64,000 nt of DNA. Origin: Heterobasidion occidentale (lineage: Eukaryota > Basidiomycota > Agaricomycetes > Russulales > Bondarzewiaceae). The stretch's first letter is position 1. Each line of letters opens with the position of its first letter. The position numbers were made by a program, and so were the translations under genes. The DNA is taken from the NCBI GenBank assembly GCA_039111635.1, contig JBCAQO010000008.1, positions 2,356,001-2,420,000 of the forward strand, in the 5' to 3' direction. Positions 48,973 to 63,378 of this stretch are shown here, one piece after another. Under the pieces are notes generated by a model. It was not told the origin of the DNA. It made no database searches and saw nothing but the letters and a program-made list of their open reading frames with translations.

Positions 48973-50443
48973 TTATACCTGGTGACGCGCATTTCGTGAC
49001 GAGGGTGTACGGCCGTGACGACTTTCATGCTCTCGTGAACGGCTTTTGCCTGTAAAGCAGGATCAGTACAGTTTCCGAGAGAGAGAGAAAAGCTGGATAC
49101 CAGGAGGAGGCTGTGCAGGAGGGATGCCATGCTGCGGCGGAGGACCTGGGGGATGGCCTGGCGGTGGCGGTTGGTTGGGCGCTCGGTTAATCTGAGCTGG
49201 GTTGTTAACCATCGCAGGAGGGGGTGGCGTTCGCCTGGATGATCGGCGGCCCTCAGGGGGAGCGTAAACTGTCCCCGGAGCTTGCGGGGGAGGTTGATTG
49301 AGAGGAGGTTGGGTAGCAGGGAGAGCGCTGCTCGGAGGTTGACGATAATTCTGGGGAGGGGCATGCCCCTGGGGAGGAGGTGGGCATACGGCGGAGAAGC
49401 ACGCTGCTCGGGGTATTGGGGAGCTTCAATATATCTGGGATCGGAATTTCCTTGTTCTACACCATTGATAGTACGGCGTTCACGACCGTCAGGGGATGTG
49501 TACACTGCATGTTCTTCACCCTGTAGACAAAAGGTTTGCAAGATGAAATCGACTATGATGAAGGGATGCAGAGCTTACGCGTGAATTAGTGCGTTTCCAC
49601 ACCGTTTCTGTCACGCCGTTTACGGTACGCGTCATTCGACTTTCAGAAACCCAACCAGAACCGGGCGATGTCACTCTCCTGGTGCTTTGGGTGTACACCC
49701 GTCCTCCAGCATGCGCGCCGAAAGAAACTTGGGGAGAACATGTTTCCGCCGAAAGGGAATCCCAGCGCCATCGTCCCCATCCCTCGTGAGGTATCGAGAT
49801 GTTGATTAGCGAAGGGATCATTGAAGAACGGATCATTGAACGCGTGGCGCATACTCCCAAACACAGAGTCGAACAGCTCGAAGGGATCCGTAAAATGTGC
49901 CCCCGAACGAGATCCAAAAGGGAAACCAAAGAAAGGATCGTGCATAGGCATGCCCCAAGAGTTATCAAAGGATCTTGATGGCCCTTGGTTGTGAGTTGGC
50001 TGATGCACGTCTGCGGTGTTAGGAGGCGGCCAAACGCCATTGATGTCATACAACTAGAAGGACAATGCATAGGCATCAGCAGGTGTTAAGAACGGGGGTG
50101 ATATCAGGTTCCACAGCTCACGCGACGTTTTTCTGGGTCATTCAGTACTTCATAGGCATTTCCGACCTATACGCGATCAGCACGTTCCACGGTGTTGCGA
50201 CTGACAAAACCCTGCTCACCAATCGAAATCTTTCCGCCGCAGAATCCTTATCCGCTTGAGACGCATTGGGTGGCTGTCTGTCGGGGTGGGTCTGAAGCGC
50301 TCGTTGTCTGTATGCCCTGCGGACTGTCGACAGTGTCGACATGAGCCTTCAAATAATGAGGATATACTCGATATGCATAGCGTACTCTGTTCTGGGGACG
50401 CATTGCGGTCCAACCCCAGCACTTCGTACAAGTTTGTTGCCAT
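48973..50443 (-). CDS. J-domain protein, DNAJB-like, with Phe/Pro-rich linker
   Basis: An Hsp70 cochaperone. The J domain is split by introns: MATNLYEVLGLDRNASPEQ, VRRAYRQRALQTHPDRQPPN (HPD present), NAYEVLNDPEKRRLYDINGV. A Gly/Phe-rich region follows (DPFFGFPFGSRSGAHFTDPF, FNDPFFNDPFANQH), recalling DNAJB2/B6. Then VSFGAHAGGRVYTQSTRRVT and GVTETVWKR, a beta-rich C-terminus, and a long proline-rich tail (PPPPQGHAPPQNYRQPPSSA, NRAPNQPPPPGHPPGPPPQH) ending in an Arg/Ser/His segment. Two apparent frame breaks: at 49731-49734 (C run, two bases missing) and 49382-49384 (one base). Both are at homopolymers and are bridged here. The client or partner protein is not evident. Confidence 0.85.
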
Positions 50444-50909
50444 GCTCTAAACTCCAAGACTGTTGTCCGATAATCAATGGATGAAGGTGAAGGATTCAGA
50501 AAGAGGAGGGTTAGTGTCAATGCAGTCTATGCGCACCTGGCTGCTTATATGTCTCAATTTACAGATACTAGGATGATGGGGATCAAGAGACTGTATTGGG
50601 GCGCGTAGCTAGGCCTGCTGCTGGACTCGAGGCTCGCCAGGTGTAGAAACAATTCTCAGCACGTGATTTACACCTCGAAGCAGCTCGAATTTTCGAAGGC
50701 ACCGCCTCGCACTGTCTAAACTCGTCTCGACGGCTCGATCTTGAGACTTACAAGTAATACCACTACATCGACACGTGAGTATGCTCGTTTGGCTTTGCTC
50801 TACTCTAGCGATTGAGCTATCCGAGTCATCGTGAACATGCTAATATGGCAGCCGAAAATCGCACTCACAGTGAACTTCAGATTCTTCACTGACGGTGTTT
50901 ATACATTGG
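50444..50909. promoter_or_regulatory. Divergent promoter region, J protein / MYND gene
   Basis: 466 bp between two divergent start codons. Contains CACGTG at 50660-50665 and a GTGAGT...GGCAG pair (about 50776-50852) that may be a 5' UTR intron of the MYND gene. Function inferred. Confidence 0.4.
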
Positions 50910-51983
50910 ATGACCAACGGGGAGTCGTTGACATGTGATGAGAATGTCACGCGCGCCAGGTCAGGCCACGTCACCGACTTCGACCAGGACAGCCACCAGG
51001 ACTACAACGATCGCAGTGTTTTCGGTCCAGAGAAAATGCAAAAAGTGTTTCATTCCTCCAAGTTACCGAGGCCCGACTTGTGCTCCAATTGTTCTGCACC
51101 TCCAAAGAACAATCTTCCTTTTAGGAGGTGCGGCGCGTGCAAAACTGCGTCATATTGTTCGGTCGAGTGCCAGCGCCAGGACTGGAAGGTACATAAGTGA
51201 GCCTCGTGTTACCACCTCATTACGCACCGCTCATATCATTGGTGCTTGGTCACCTCTAGGCCCTTGTGCATAACTGCGCGGACCTTGGCGGCGCGCACCA
51301 AGTACCTGGACGATCTTGCTCGCGACAAATCCCCTTCACTACATGCTTTGCCAACACAAGCAGAGCGGCTGACGCTGCTTAATGGCTTCCTCGCATCATT
51401 CACATTTCTATTACAGAGGGCGTCTTTCTCTGCCCTCATGGTCGAGGGTGGGGTGGATAGATTCGATTACACATCCCAATACCTGCGATTTGATCTGCGC
51501 TCTCGCGAGGGCCACGATGGAAACCCGAGCATGGCGTTCAGTATGGAAGGATACGAGTTTTGCTCACTCACCGACATGCCAGACCTCGATCACAGGACCT
51601 CGTACGACCAAATGGGGCCGTTTCGTGAGAAGAGCGTGGAACGCGGTCGTCAAGAGTTCGGCGACAGTTTTGCGGGTTTATTGACCTTGTTGTACATTGT
51701 CGACGGATCCTTCGGAATGTGGGCTGTACATCTCCACTCGAGTGCGGGATCACGGCTCAGGAAATGCGACCATCATCGTTGGTTTCAAGAACTGCAGAAG
51801 GGGGTGCTTACCGGGATGGTGTACCGAAAACTTTCTGTAGACGATCACATGTGGCGAGCTGGCCGATTGGAAAAGCAGGGGCAGAAATGGGTGTGGAAGC
51901 GCCTTGAAGTGCGAGACCTAGTGTCAGCCGGCATACAGCGTAGCGAAGCAAAGGCAATGGTCGAGGAGGGAATGTCTTTTTAG
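50910..51983 (+). CDS. MYND zinc-finger protein
   Basis: Two exons (50910-51196, 51260-51983) in matching phase give 336 residues. The MYND finger is complete: LCSNCSAPPKNNLPFRRCGA followed by CKTASYCSVECQRQDWKVHK, with the C-x2-C, C-x2-C, C-x3-C and H-x3-C-like spacing; the last ligands cross into exon 2 (HKPLCI). MYND fingers usually bind proline-rich partners. The C-terminal 230 residues are of unknown fold (LTLLNGFLASFTFLLQRASF, SFAGLLTLLYIVDGSFGMWA, DDHMWRAGRLEKQGQKWVWK), seen to me only as a fungal pattern. No SET domain. The first in-frame ATG is used; an upstream GTG-preceded extension is unlikely. Confidence 0.75.
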
Positions 51984-52270
51984 TTTTGTAGTACACGGGA
52001 GGGTCGTGCTCGTTCCTCGGATGTCAGACGCGCCGACCGATAGTAGAGAACCGTTTATTGTAGTATTAGTACAACGATGATATCAGTATGTCTGACTTGT
52101 GAGGGGTAAGGGTTCAACACAAAATGCAATGAGACATGTGAAAAGAACACGTCGATCAGCTCGAAGAATCAAGCCATGAGTCTGGGGTGCGGCCTCTGCG
52201 TGTTTTTCTATGCGGGCTACGAGCTTGAATGGAGGCGTCGTCTGATGAGTCGTCTGAGATCGATATGGGG

Positions 52271-55200
52271 TCAGCCATCTTGAATCGCCAGTCTTCTCTC
52301 TGGAGTCGCCCAACGGGTCTGCAGGAACCACGTCAGTAAACGCATAAACGAATGAGAAAATATGCCGAGCCATCATCCACATACTCTGTCGTCGCCTCTC
52401 TCCGCTGCGCAGCTTTGAGAGGAAAGAACTTTTTATCTTTTGCGAGCCTATCTTCAGGCACTGCACTTGGACCACGTCCCTTCGCCTTCGGTTTCGGAGT
52501 CCTCTCATCATCAATGTCATCGACATCGCTCGAGAAGGACGCTTTGCTTTTGCTGGTAGCAACGAGACGGGGACGCGGTCGTGATTTCGGGGTCTGTTGG
52601 CTGGAAGAGGGGACGATCTCCACATGCTCATCCTCCGACGGTGTAGATACCCTTCCCTTGGCCTTGGCCTTTCGATGGTAGAGTGACGCAACAATTGAGG
52701 ACGCCTGGTCATTATCAGTGTCCAGATGCGCGACGTTACTTTCCTTCTTGCGATTCCGAGTGACTATGGCCTTCGCCCGCGTCACTGCCCTGGTACTTCG
52801 ACGAGCTTCGCTTACATCGCTGAGAGCAGATGACATATCGCCTTCGGTCTCGTCCACCGCTGGAGATGGTTTTTTCCTCTTGGTCTTCGAGGCAGTAGTT
52901 GCCTTGGATTCACTCTCTGTGGCAGTGGCACTGCTGTGGTCCAATTGGCGTTTCTTCCCCTTCTGCCTCAAAGCTGCTCGCTCCTCAAGCTCCTGCTCCT
53001 GGATCATCATCTTTTCTACCCTGTCTTCTTCTTCGAGCTGCTTTCTCCTAACTCGTGCGCGCTCCTTCACGATGTTCTCTCCGACTCTGATGCCCACGCT
53101 CTTACCATCCCCATCCCCACTGTCGGGAAACATCGCTACACCGTACGCGGCGCTGTGATGCATAGTACGAGCAGCCTCCTCCGGACCTTGTCCCATGTCC
53201 TCCATTATGAGCGCCAGAGCAGCCTCGGGCACTAATATGCGATTGATGAAATCCGTATAGGTGAGCGGCGCGATGTTGTCTACATCAACGGACGAGAACG
53301 GGAACAAATTGTAGAGTGTTTGGTGAATGACCATCGAACCGAGTTCGCCATAGCTGCGAACACAGGCGAATGTCACATTTACATTCAGTGAATGAACCCT
53401 ATGCATGATAACTCACTATCCAGGTTGTGTCTTCTCGAAGTTGTCAAATTGGCCTTTGAAACCGGCTGCCGCGCGCGAACCCATATCCTGGACCTCCCTT
53501 TCTACTTGACGCCAGAATATGCTGTTCTTCCTCTCGTCGTGAGCGTTCGCTACCAGTTTCTTCAGTGTAGCTGCAAGGCCCTCAATTCTTTTCTTGACCT
53601 TGTTGAAATCAATGCTCGAGGGCCAGCCGCGAGCTCGAGCGCGAGGGATCTCGCGTATCTCGAACTCATGTCGTTGGCATACTGAGATAAATGTAGCAAG
53701 CTGAGCCTTAAGGCCAAACAAGTTGCCTGGCCGAGGGTCCGGACTTGATTTCCGCTTCGCAGCAGCGATGAGGGACCTCAAATGTGGTGTCGGTGAAGAA
53801 GGAAGGAGCTCATCACAATACGGGCAGAGCATGGACGGATCGACGGACGATTCAAGGAATACTAAGGGTGGCAATATCGTTAACGGGACAATTGAATGTC
53901 CGCATGCGAGACTCACAAGAATCGTCGAGCAATGTCGAAGGGCTTTCAGGACCAGGGACTGGATAATCTGCCATGCGACTATTGTTTTGCCGGCTACTAC
54001 CTTCGCCTCGGTCTTCTTGGGTTTCAGAAGTTTCCAACTGGCTGAAAGCCATTGGGAACGGCCGCAGGGCTCCGCGAGTCATGATCTCGTCGTTCTTCGT
54101 CACGGATGTCTCGTCGTCCTCGTTCAGCGATGTGAGACTCTTGCTTTGTTTCAGTTTCTGCTTGGCCTTTGGGGATGTCGCGTGTATTGGTGACGAGAAT
54201 GGAGACGGCATTGGGAAGCTGTCTATTTTGGACCTTTTGCAACGTTGTGGCGAGGATGGGTGTGTAGAGATAGGTACGCCCCTGTGTCTCTCTGCATCCT
54301 TTTGCGCGGATTTGGCACTACCTCGCACAGGAGACAGTTTCAAAGCAGGGAACTCTTGCAACACAAGATCGGCGGGCGGGCGGAGCCGTGACTCCACATT
54401 CGCCAGAGGCTCAATGTCCGAGAGCACCTCGATGTCAAGAGATTTACGCTTGCGAGTGACGCGTGCGCGAGTTGGCCTCCTGTTATAGCCGTCGTCTTCA
54501 GATGGAGGAACTCGGCGAGGCTTTTCGAGAAGCTTTTCGCTAGAGAGATCTCGAGAATCGTCAACAGGAAGGTCACCTGGGATATTTCGTATGTCACCGT
54601 CAGACTCAGATTCATCGTCAGAGTCACGGATGCGCCGAGCCCTAGAGGCTGCGGTCTTGACGGTGTTGGCGGCTGGCGGCTTCTTGCGCGGACGAGGGCG
54701 AAGGCGAGAGTAGTCACCAGGAGAGGGGAGATTGCGTGCCCGAAGTGTTCGTGTAGTGTCGTCTGAATCAGACTCAGGTAGTCGACGAGCCCTAGAGGCA
54801 GGCCCTTTACTGTGCGCACCGTCCACCAGTGGCGTCTTAAAAGGGATTTTGAGAGAATCGTGAGGCGATGCGGAAGAATCGTCCGAAGTTGGGGGTGAAA
54901 AAGACACTGGGAAAGGCGCGACCTTGTCCTTCCCCTTCGCCTTAGATTGCTCCTGTTCCCGACCAGTCCTCCGCAAAGGAGACAGTCTCGAAAGAGGAAA
55001 CTCCTGTGGTTCGCGAGATGATTTTCTAGTACCAACGAGTGTAGAGGCTCGCGGTTGTGCCTGAGAATGAGGTTTGGGATGATCAGGAGCCGTATATGAC
55101 ATGCCATTGTTGTGGGTCGATAGGCGAGCAAGGGTAGCGTGTCTAGTATTCGGCAGTGACGGAGGTGTGTTCGATTTCTTAGAGCTTGTTGGTAAAGTTT

Positions 55201-55645
55201 GGTCATTGTGATCATTCATGGCTTTCTTAGTCTTCTTGAAGCTCGGCAACTTCGGTTTAGGTTGATAATCAGGGTGGTAGTCGAGAGCTTTCCCGCCCAC
55301 GACAATTTGATCCGCCAACGGAGACTTCGCCCGCCTCGAAGATGCCGCTTTCTTTCGGTTGGATGAAAAATCCGCATCTGAGTCTCGGCTCCTGCTTTCC
55401 TGTGACAGAAAGTCTATTTCGTCAAGAGACTCGTCAGCCAGAGCGTTTCTAGCATTGGATCCATGATTGTGCATATTCTTGTTGCGTATGTCGCGCGATT
55501 GGGAGTCAAACTGGCTGGTGCCAAGGTATTCGAAAGATCCTCCCTTGCGGGAAGTGAATTGGCCAGGGCGTTGAGCCATGCGCATTGAAGGGTCGTTAGA
55601 AAGATCAGAACCGCGTCGTCTAAGATCACCTTGGAGCCTTTCCAT
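52271..55645 (-). CDS. RTC4-domain protein with long disordered N-terminus
   Basis: The RTC4 domain is named from yeast Rtc4, linked genetically to telomere capping; its biochemistry is unclear. The N-terminal 590 or so residues are disordered and basic, with repeated RRIRDSDDES-like and SRARRLPESDSDD patches. The RTC4 region, about 53400-53850, reads SMLCPYCDELLPSSPTPHLR, VCQRHEFEIREIPRARARGW and PSSIDFNKVKKRIEGLAATL, then, after an intron, YYGELGSMVIHQTLYNLFPF. A charged C-terminal segment (RVRRKQLEEEDRVEKMMIQE, then Lys/Ser-rich) follows. The intron T|GTGAGT...CCTTAG joins DDS to LFLESS. The C-terminal end is uncertain: splicing at TAC|GTGGAT gives the end used here; unspliced it stops at 52333; a frame correction would reach 52156. 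Confidence 0.75.
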
Positions 55646-55804
55646 CAAGTTCTAAGAGCGCAATGACTATAGGAGTAATGATGCAGATTGAGCACTGCCC
55701 GCGATAGACAACCTGAAGACTGACGCAAATTTTCGTCACAGCCGCCAAGGTGGCATATAGATATCACCAAGTAGGTCAGAGGAATTAAAGTCTAGTGTCA
55801 AGCG

Positions 55805-56204
55805 TTATGGATCGCGAAAGAGGGATCTTGCGCGCTAAACATCCGTCGTGCCCATGTTTAGAATGTCAAGTCTGGTTTACCATGGCACACGTACCTGGTA
55901 CTCAGGCCACCTCTGAACAACCTCACCCCTGAAGTCGAAAGCTGAGGACTCACGGGTGACAAATGTCTCGTGTCTGGGACGGTTTCCAAATAGGTTGTCA
56001 GTGGGTCGCACAGTGTATGAGAACGGAGCCAGCGTAGGGAGGGCAAGACTAGGGCAAGTCACATCAGACGCGTTCAGCACGGCTGAACGCGTCTCGGAAG
56101 AATCCCGAATGAGCATGTGACCGTTCGGCGTTAACGCGTCGAGCCAAGTTCCCACACGTCCCCATTGTGACTGCACACAACGTTGAACGTTGAAGACTCA
56201 ACAT
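55805..56204 (-). CDS. Small hypothetical protein
   Basis: One well-supported exon (about 55896-56165) encodes LDALTPNGHMLIRDSSETRS, then LPTLAPFSYTVRPTDNLFGN, then RPRHETFVTRESSAFDFRGE. It ends at a GTACGT donor; a short 3' exon after GTTTAG gives RARSLFRDP and a stop. The evenly spaced prolines and charged residues suggest a real protein, possibly a small mitochondrial one, but I cannot name it. The 5' end is unclear: the nearest ATG (56204) is in another frame, so a missing base or an unseen exon is needed. Confidence 0.45.
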
Positions 56205-56274
56205 CACCCTCAGCTTTACAGTGAACTTTCGGTCGTCGACGGCCGATTAATGTGTCTTGAGCACTCAACTGAAG

Positions 56275-58259
56275 ATGTGCTCGTTTCTCGATTTGCCTAT
56301 TGAACTCATACTCCAGATCATCGCTTTGCTTGATGTCTCAGAAGTACTCTCTCTCCGCAAGGTCTCATATTCCGTTGCATCATTCGTTTGAGCGCTTTTG
56401 ACTCACGCATCACCAGACATGCAGAATACTGGCTGACTCAACAAGAATGAAAGCAGCGTGGCTGAACCAGCTTCGTCACCAGCAATTTGACCTCCTCCTT
56501 CCTTTCAATGTCAGGGACCTGGAGTCGTCGACGAAACTACCAACTCTAGATATCGAAAGAATGGCTGTCTCTGCACACCTCTCTCAGAAGGATTGGCCTT
56601 TTCCTTGCTCAAAATCCCTCTCCTTTGTGGGCATCTCACAAGGATACCACAATATTTTAGCCCTCGTCCCCTTGGATCAACGGCTTTTATGCATCTACGG
56701 GGACGGTGCAGTTGTACTATGGGAGTTTGTGCAGGCCGACTGGAACAATCTGGAAGAGAGAATCATCCCTCAGCGAGCGTGCTGGAAGCTCGGCAATGAA
56801 GGGCCATGGACGACAGCTGTCGCTCGTCTGGACGTTTTCACCAATTCAATTTACGCAGCAGTCACAAGAGACCAAGACGGGTGATTCTTTTCTATCGATG
56901 TTTCCCTACATTTGGATACAATCATCTAACATAATGACTTGGTCTTTTCTGCAAAAGACCGCATTTGTGGGTGTCTGTATCTACGCGCCCTCCGAACAAC
57001 TTATTGATTTTTACACTAGGACCGCTACTGTCGTCATGAAGATACATCTCAACGAGCCATCCTTCGCTGCACCCTCATCGTCTATGGATTTACATGTATC
57101 TGAAGGCGCACAATTCGACAAAGTGGACACATTGTTCAGTATATATGGCCAATTCTTGCGCGCAATCGACCCCTCTCGACAGCTGCTTGCATTTTCTCGT
57201 GGAAACTGCATTGATATCGTGCATTGGTCATCTAATTCCGGTATGACAATCAACATATCCCTGGATGGTTCAGAATACATGGTAGATGCTCTCGTCAATA
57301 ACTATGCCTCTGCTAATATCTGTTGTCATCTACCGCGCAGTATGACGGCATAATCGGGATGCAGTTCATGGGGCCGTATCTCCTTTGCGTCCGAGCTCGC
57401 GCGATTGAGGTATACTCGCTTGAGGTACCCTTCCCGCCTCACCTTTCGTATTTTGTGATCTCGGCTCGCGTCCCGGTACCATTGCCCATTAGCCCTCAGG
57501 CAAATTATTTTGCCCATCAAGTTCAACCTGTGGCCAGATACAAATTCTCACTCAGCTCACACGCTGCATACAAGGATGTCTCGTTCTCCTCTCCGAACTT
57601 TGGACGTTCCTCGTCGGCCTCCTTCGCGCCGATCACAATTTCTTTCCTTGCCCACGACGCCCTGCGTGGCGTCTATCTTTACAATCTCACCCTCATCCCC
57701 TCTGCCGACTTGTCATCTCAACGAGCAGCTCCGCCACTCCTTCATGTGAAATTAGCCGGCATATATAACGTATCGCGCAATCCTCCTGGCTTTATTAATG
57801 CTCTAGCGCTTGGGCCGCAGGGACGCCGAGGTGTATGGATCGAAAGGTCGATGGATGTGCCCACTTGGAGGGTACTCGTGTTTTCTGCTCCTGGGGAGAC
57901 AAACCTTACGGATTTGGGACACCACAGTGTGCCGGGCTCCGTTTCCGAGTCACCTGAAGATGGGGCAGGCCTCGATCACAGCGAAACCGACTCAACGAAC
58001 GATCAGTCTCTGAGCGAGCCTCTAAGCGAGGACAGTGAAGACGAGCTGCAGAATGGTTGCTCTCTGCATGCCCCATTGATCGAGGCACACACGGTGTACA
58101 AATCAACCACCTACTATTTACAAGGTAAGCGATGTGCCGCTTCTGCCAATTAGGCGTTCGTTCACAGCCGTTATAGAAGATCTACTCTCTCTCGGACTTG
58201 CTGAGGTCTCGGGTCGGATAGCACTAGGAACACGATTTGGACAAATACGAATGATCTGA
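56275..58259 (+). CDS. F-box protein with probable beta-propeller-like C-terminus
   Basis: The first exon is a clear F-box: MCSFLDLPIELILQIIALLD then VSEVLSLRK, split by a GTCTCA...CACCAG intron from TCRILADSTRMKAAWLNQLR. Such proteins recruit substrates to SCF ubiquitin ligases. The rest forms repeated beta-rich units (LLCIYGDGAVVLWEFVQADW, AVARLDVFTNSIYAAVTRDQ, QYDGIIGMQFMGPYLLCVRA) suggestive of a propeller without clear WD motifs; this is inference. An acidic stretch near the end (HSETDSTNDQSLSEPLSEDS) precedes YLQ, then an intron and VIEDLLSLGLAEVSGRIALG. Six or so introns. The substrate is unknown. It is divergent from the small gene at 56204 with 70 bp between starts. Confidence 0.75.
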
Positions 58260-58438
58260 ACGTGAATCGTGTACTTTGCACTACTTTCGCTAGAAGAGTT
58301 GGAATGTTCATTGTTGTTGTAGATATAAGTGTTCATTCAACAGCCCCAAACCGAACTGAATAACCAAAATTGAGACATTGTAGACTGTGCATATTTATTG
58401 CGATCCGATGGTATCTTACAATCCCCTTAGAACCATGT

Positions 58439-61400
58439 CTAGCTTCGCCAGTATTGAGCCAAGTCGTGGAACCGATCTACAACTTTCGTAAAGTAGGACG
58501 TCTCATTCAGTAACGTCTCGAACTGCTTTATTGCCTCCTCTTCTGTCAAGTCGAGCAAAAACTTCTCCTGTATTTGTTCATGCACGTTGCGATGCTTGAT
58601 GTCGGGTATGTTGGCATCCACCATGAGGGTTACCAAGTTCAAGATGAGGTTTGCACTCTTGCGTAGGATGGTGAACGCCGTGAAGCAAAAGTTCTTGAAC
58701 CGTGCGTAGTGCAAGGACTGAGCGCCACCCATACCATCAATCATCTCCTTGCATACTTTGACAGCGGGAGGGAACGGCTTCGGATCACGGCCGAGGATGT
58801 ACCCGAAATCGACTGCATGATGATGATATAATAGGGAACAAATGACGATCAAACGGGATCAGCTCACCATGGAAAAAATGACCTGAAAATCAGCCGTTTT
58901 AGCTGGACTGCACGAGTAAGATTTGACCCTAACTCACCATCAGGTGCTAATAGCAAGTTGTCAAGATGGCGGTCGCCTACACCGAGCAGATACGTAACAA
59001 CACAGTAGCCAGCTGGACAAAAATTCAATTTCCACGATAACGTTTGAAGTATCACGGTCTACGTACCACAACTGCGAATGAATGTGTCAATGACGCTTGG
59101 CTCTACACCGTATGTGCCGACACTGCCCTCATCTGGATGATTTGCCCGCAGATAGTTCAGCAAGGTCCCATTGTCGCTGACAATCGCAGCAAGCGTCTTG
59201 CTGGGAATGAACTGAACCATTCCTTGCAGTGGGCCGGTCGCTAGAACATGGTACGGCGTGAGCTTGAGATCGAGGTTTTCTTGCCGAAGAAGCCGGTCCA
59301 TCAACGTGAACAGCTGTATGACAAGCTGATCCTGACGCAGATCGTCCCCATCTTTAAAGATGACGGGAAATTCGGAGCCGTCGCTGCACGAAAAATACAG
59401 CAGCAATGGGTACAGATTTGACTTGAACACGGATGACTTTTCGGAAATAATTCCAGTGACCTCGATCGTGGCGTTCAGGGGTAGGGGAAGTGGATCCATG
59501 GAGGAGAGACCATTCTTGGAGTCGGAGAGGAAGGAGCGCAACTTTTCGATCTTCTTGGGACGCGGATCTTTAGACATACGAAGCTCCTTTGCACGCCTAG
59601 CCAGAGTTGCAATCAGCTGACCCTGCCGAGCCATCAAATTGCGACGGTGTCCAAGTTTCTGGGCCTGGAACCTAGCATTAGGAACTACGAAGTAAGACAG
59701 GAGCTTGAGGGCTGCGTACCACTAGTAGTTCTTGGAACTTGAACTCGACTTTAGCATACATCTTGGCCATTACACCCAAAGCCACCTCGACAGAAAGATA
59801 CCAATGAAGACGATTTCCTAATACCGGATTTTCAACTGCTCGGGCGACGAGGAAATCAGCCAGACCGCTGTCATCATAAGATATGGCGCTTGCGGTTGAC
59901 CGTGCCGATCTTTGCTCGCTTGCTGTACTCTCGAACTTCAGTGCTTGGACCAACTGTAGTAAGTAAAGCATGAGTTCCTGCATGTCAAGCCATTCAGTAT
60001 CTTTGCTCTCTGACGAATGTCAAGATACGCACATCATCATCAGCTCTACTTAGCTGCTTTACTGCAAACGCTCTCACACGCGAGTCGACTGTGCTAGGTC
60101 CAAGCAGCTCTAGAGCATCATCTGTATCTATTTCTGTCCACTGTGGAAGTAATTCTTCAACTGCTTGTTTGACTTCCGATGCGTCACGCCATGTCACCGA
60201 TTTGAGAAATTTAGTCAAGCCCCGCTTATCCCTGGCGAGATAGAAGCGGAACTTCCAGATGAGATCCTTCTCTTCAGAGCTCAAGGGCTGACTGGGGGCG
60301 TAATTCAAGATTTCCTGAAGCAAATGTCCATGGATGTCAAAAAGCGCATCACAAAAACAACTGAATGCTGCGTACCCCTAGTTCGTCACGGATGTTTATA
60401 TTCGGTTTGAGCTCCCGGTCATAAGGACTACTTCGATGACTGCGGACCAGCCTACGATGTTTATCTTCAACAGGATTGTCTCGGCCCATCTGGATCAAGG
60501 ACAACCCAGAGGTAAGGGTCAGATGCAAAGGAGGTTGAAATAGATGGTGTGATAGGTGGGTGGGCGCTCGTCTGGACAACTGCTGGAGATGACGTCGATG
60601 CTGTTGTGACCTCCTGATACAATTTCGGTTCAGAGAACGATTTGGAAACACACAGTAGGAACGCACAGATTCACTGAAGATGACTGGAAAGTCAAAGCGC
60701 GGCATGTCGATATACAGAAACAAGGTATCTGATTTCTCAGTTTCTGCCTGCGTCCTGGTAAAGTCAAGTTGCTCAATGACGTAGGCTTGTCGGACTCACA
60801 GCATGGATCTCAGTCATCTTCCGGAACGCCATCTTGTCAAGCCAGTCAGACTTAGGTAGATCCCCACGCTCGTACTTCTTCACAAGCTTTGGAGAAGTCA
60901 GGATTATACGTCGTAATGTGCAACAGGGATCCAGTCCCGAAGACGACAAACCTTCTCCAGCCGGCCCATTTCATCTCGAGCCCCGATCTTACTCGGGGTT
61001 GTTGATTCAGTTGACCCATCAGCCTCTTTCCCAGGGCAGAGAAGTAGGCGGTGTTTCCCTCTTCGCAGTGTCCTATCTTAATTGTTGGAACAGCATGATA
61101 CGAACGACGAGGGCCACTCACCATTTCTTGCCAAACAAGCGAAACGTGGACCCTCCGACAGGTTCAGCCGCTCTAGGCCCTGCAGTATCCCAAACTGTAA
61201 ATGTGATTTGAGAGCTGAGGGGAAGGTCGCAGTAGCGGATTGGGAAGCTGATCCATTCATTCCATCTGAAAGCGCCTCGTCCAAATCACATGAACACGAC
61301 CATTCAAGTTTAGCTGTTCGTGACATACGTGTAATTATTTTTGAACGCTTTAAACGACGTTCGAAAAGGAATGGTCAATGGTTTGTTATCCGCGACTAAT

Positions 61401-61701
61401 TGACAAGTGACATAAAGATCGGAAAGCGACCTTGTAGAAAGGTTCATAGTGATGTTCGATGAACATTGGATACAACAGCTTACGAAGACTGGACGCCGTG
61501 AAAGCGCAGCTCTGGATTCTCAATGACCTCCGTAAACGACTTCGGGTGTTGTATGCCCTCAAGCTGGGAGCTAATTCAAGTCGGTATGACTCTTTGAGTA
61601 GAAATCGAAGGTTTCATCCGCACCTACATTCGAAAAGTCACTGGGAGCTTGAGATCAGATAGCCTTGCGAACGTGAAATCATCCTTATTCTCCTTGTTCA
61701 T
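58439..61701 (-). CDS. VPS34: Phosphatidylinositol 3-kinase VPS34 (class III)
   Basis: Makes PI3P on endosomes, vacuole and autophagic membranes. From the start: [20 protein letters not shown], then the C2 domain ([60 protein letters not shown]). After a link ([17 protein letters not shown]) comes the helical domain ([40 protein letters not shown]). The kinase domain shows [20 protein letters not shown], the catalytic [12 protein letters not shown] and [16 protein letters not shown], whose DFG is intact. It ends [10 protein letters not shown]. At least ten introns; phases fit in the C2 part, including a small 5' intron after TFRI. No frame break noticed. It faces a WDR5 homologue head to head across 201 bp. 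Confidence 0.95.
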
Positions 61702-63378
<1,677 letters not shown>

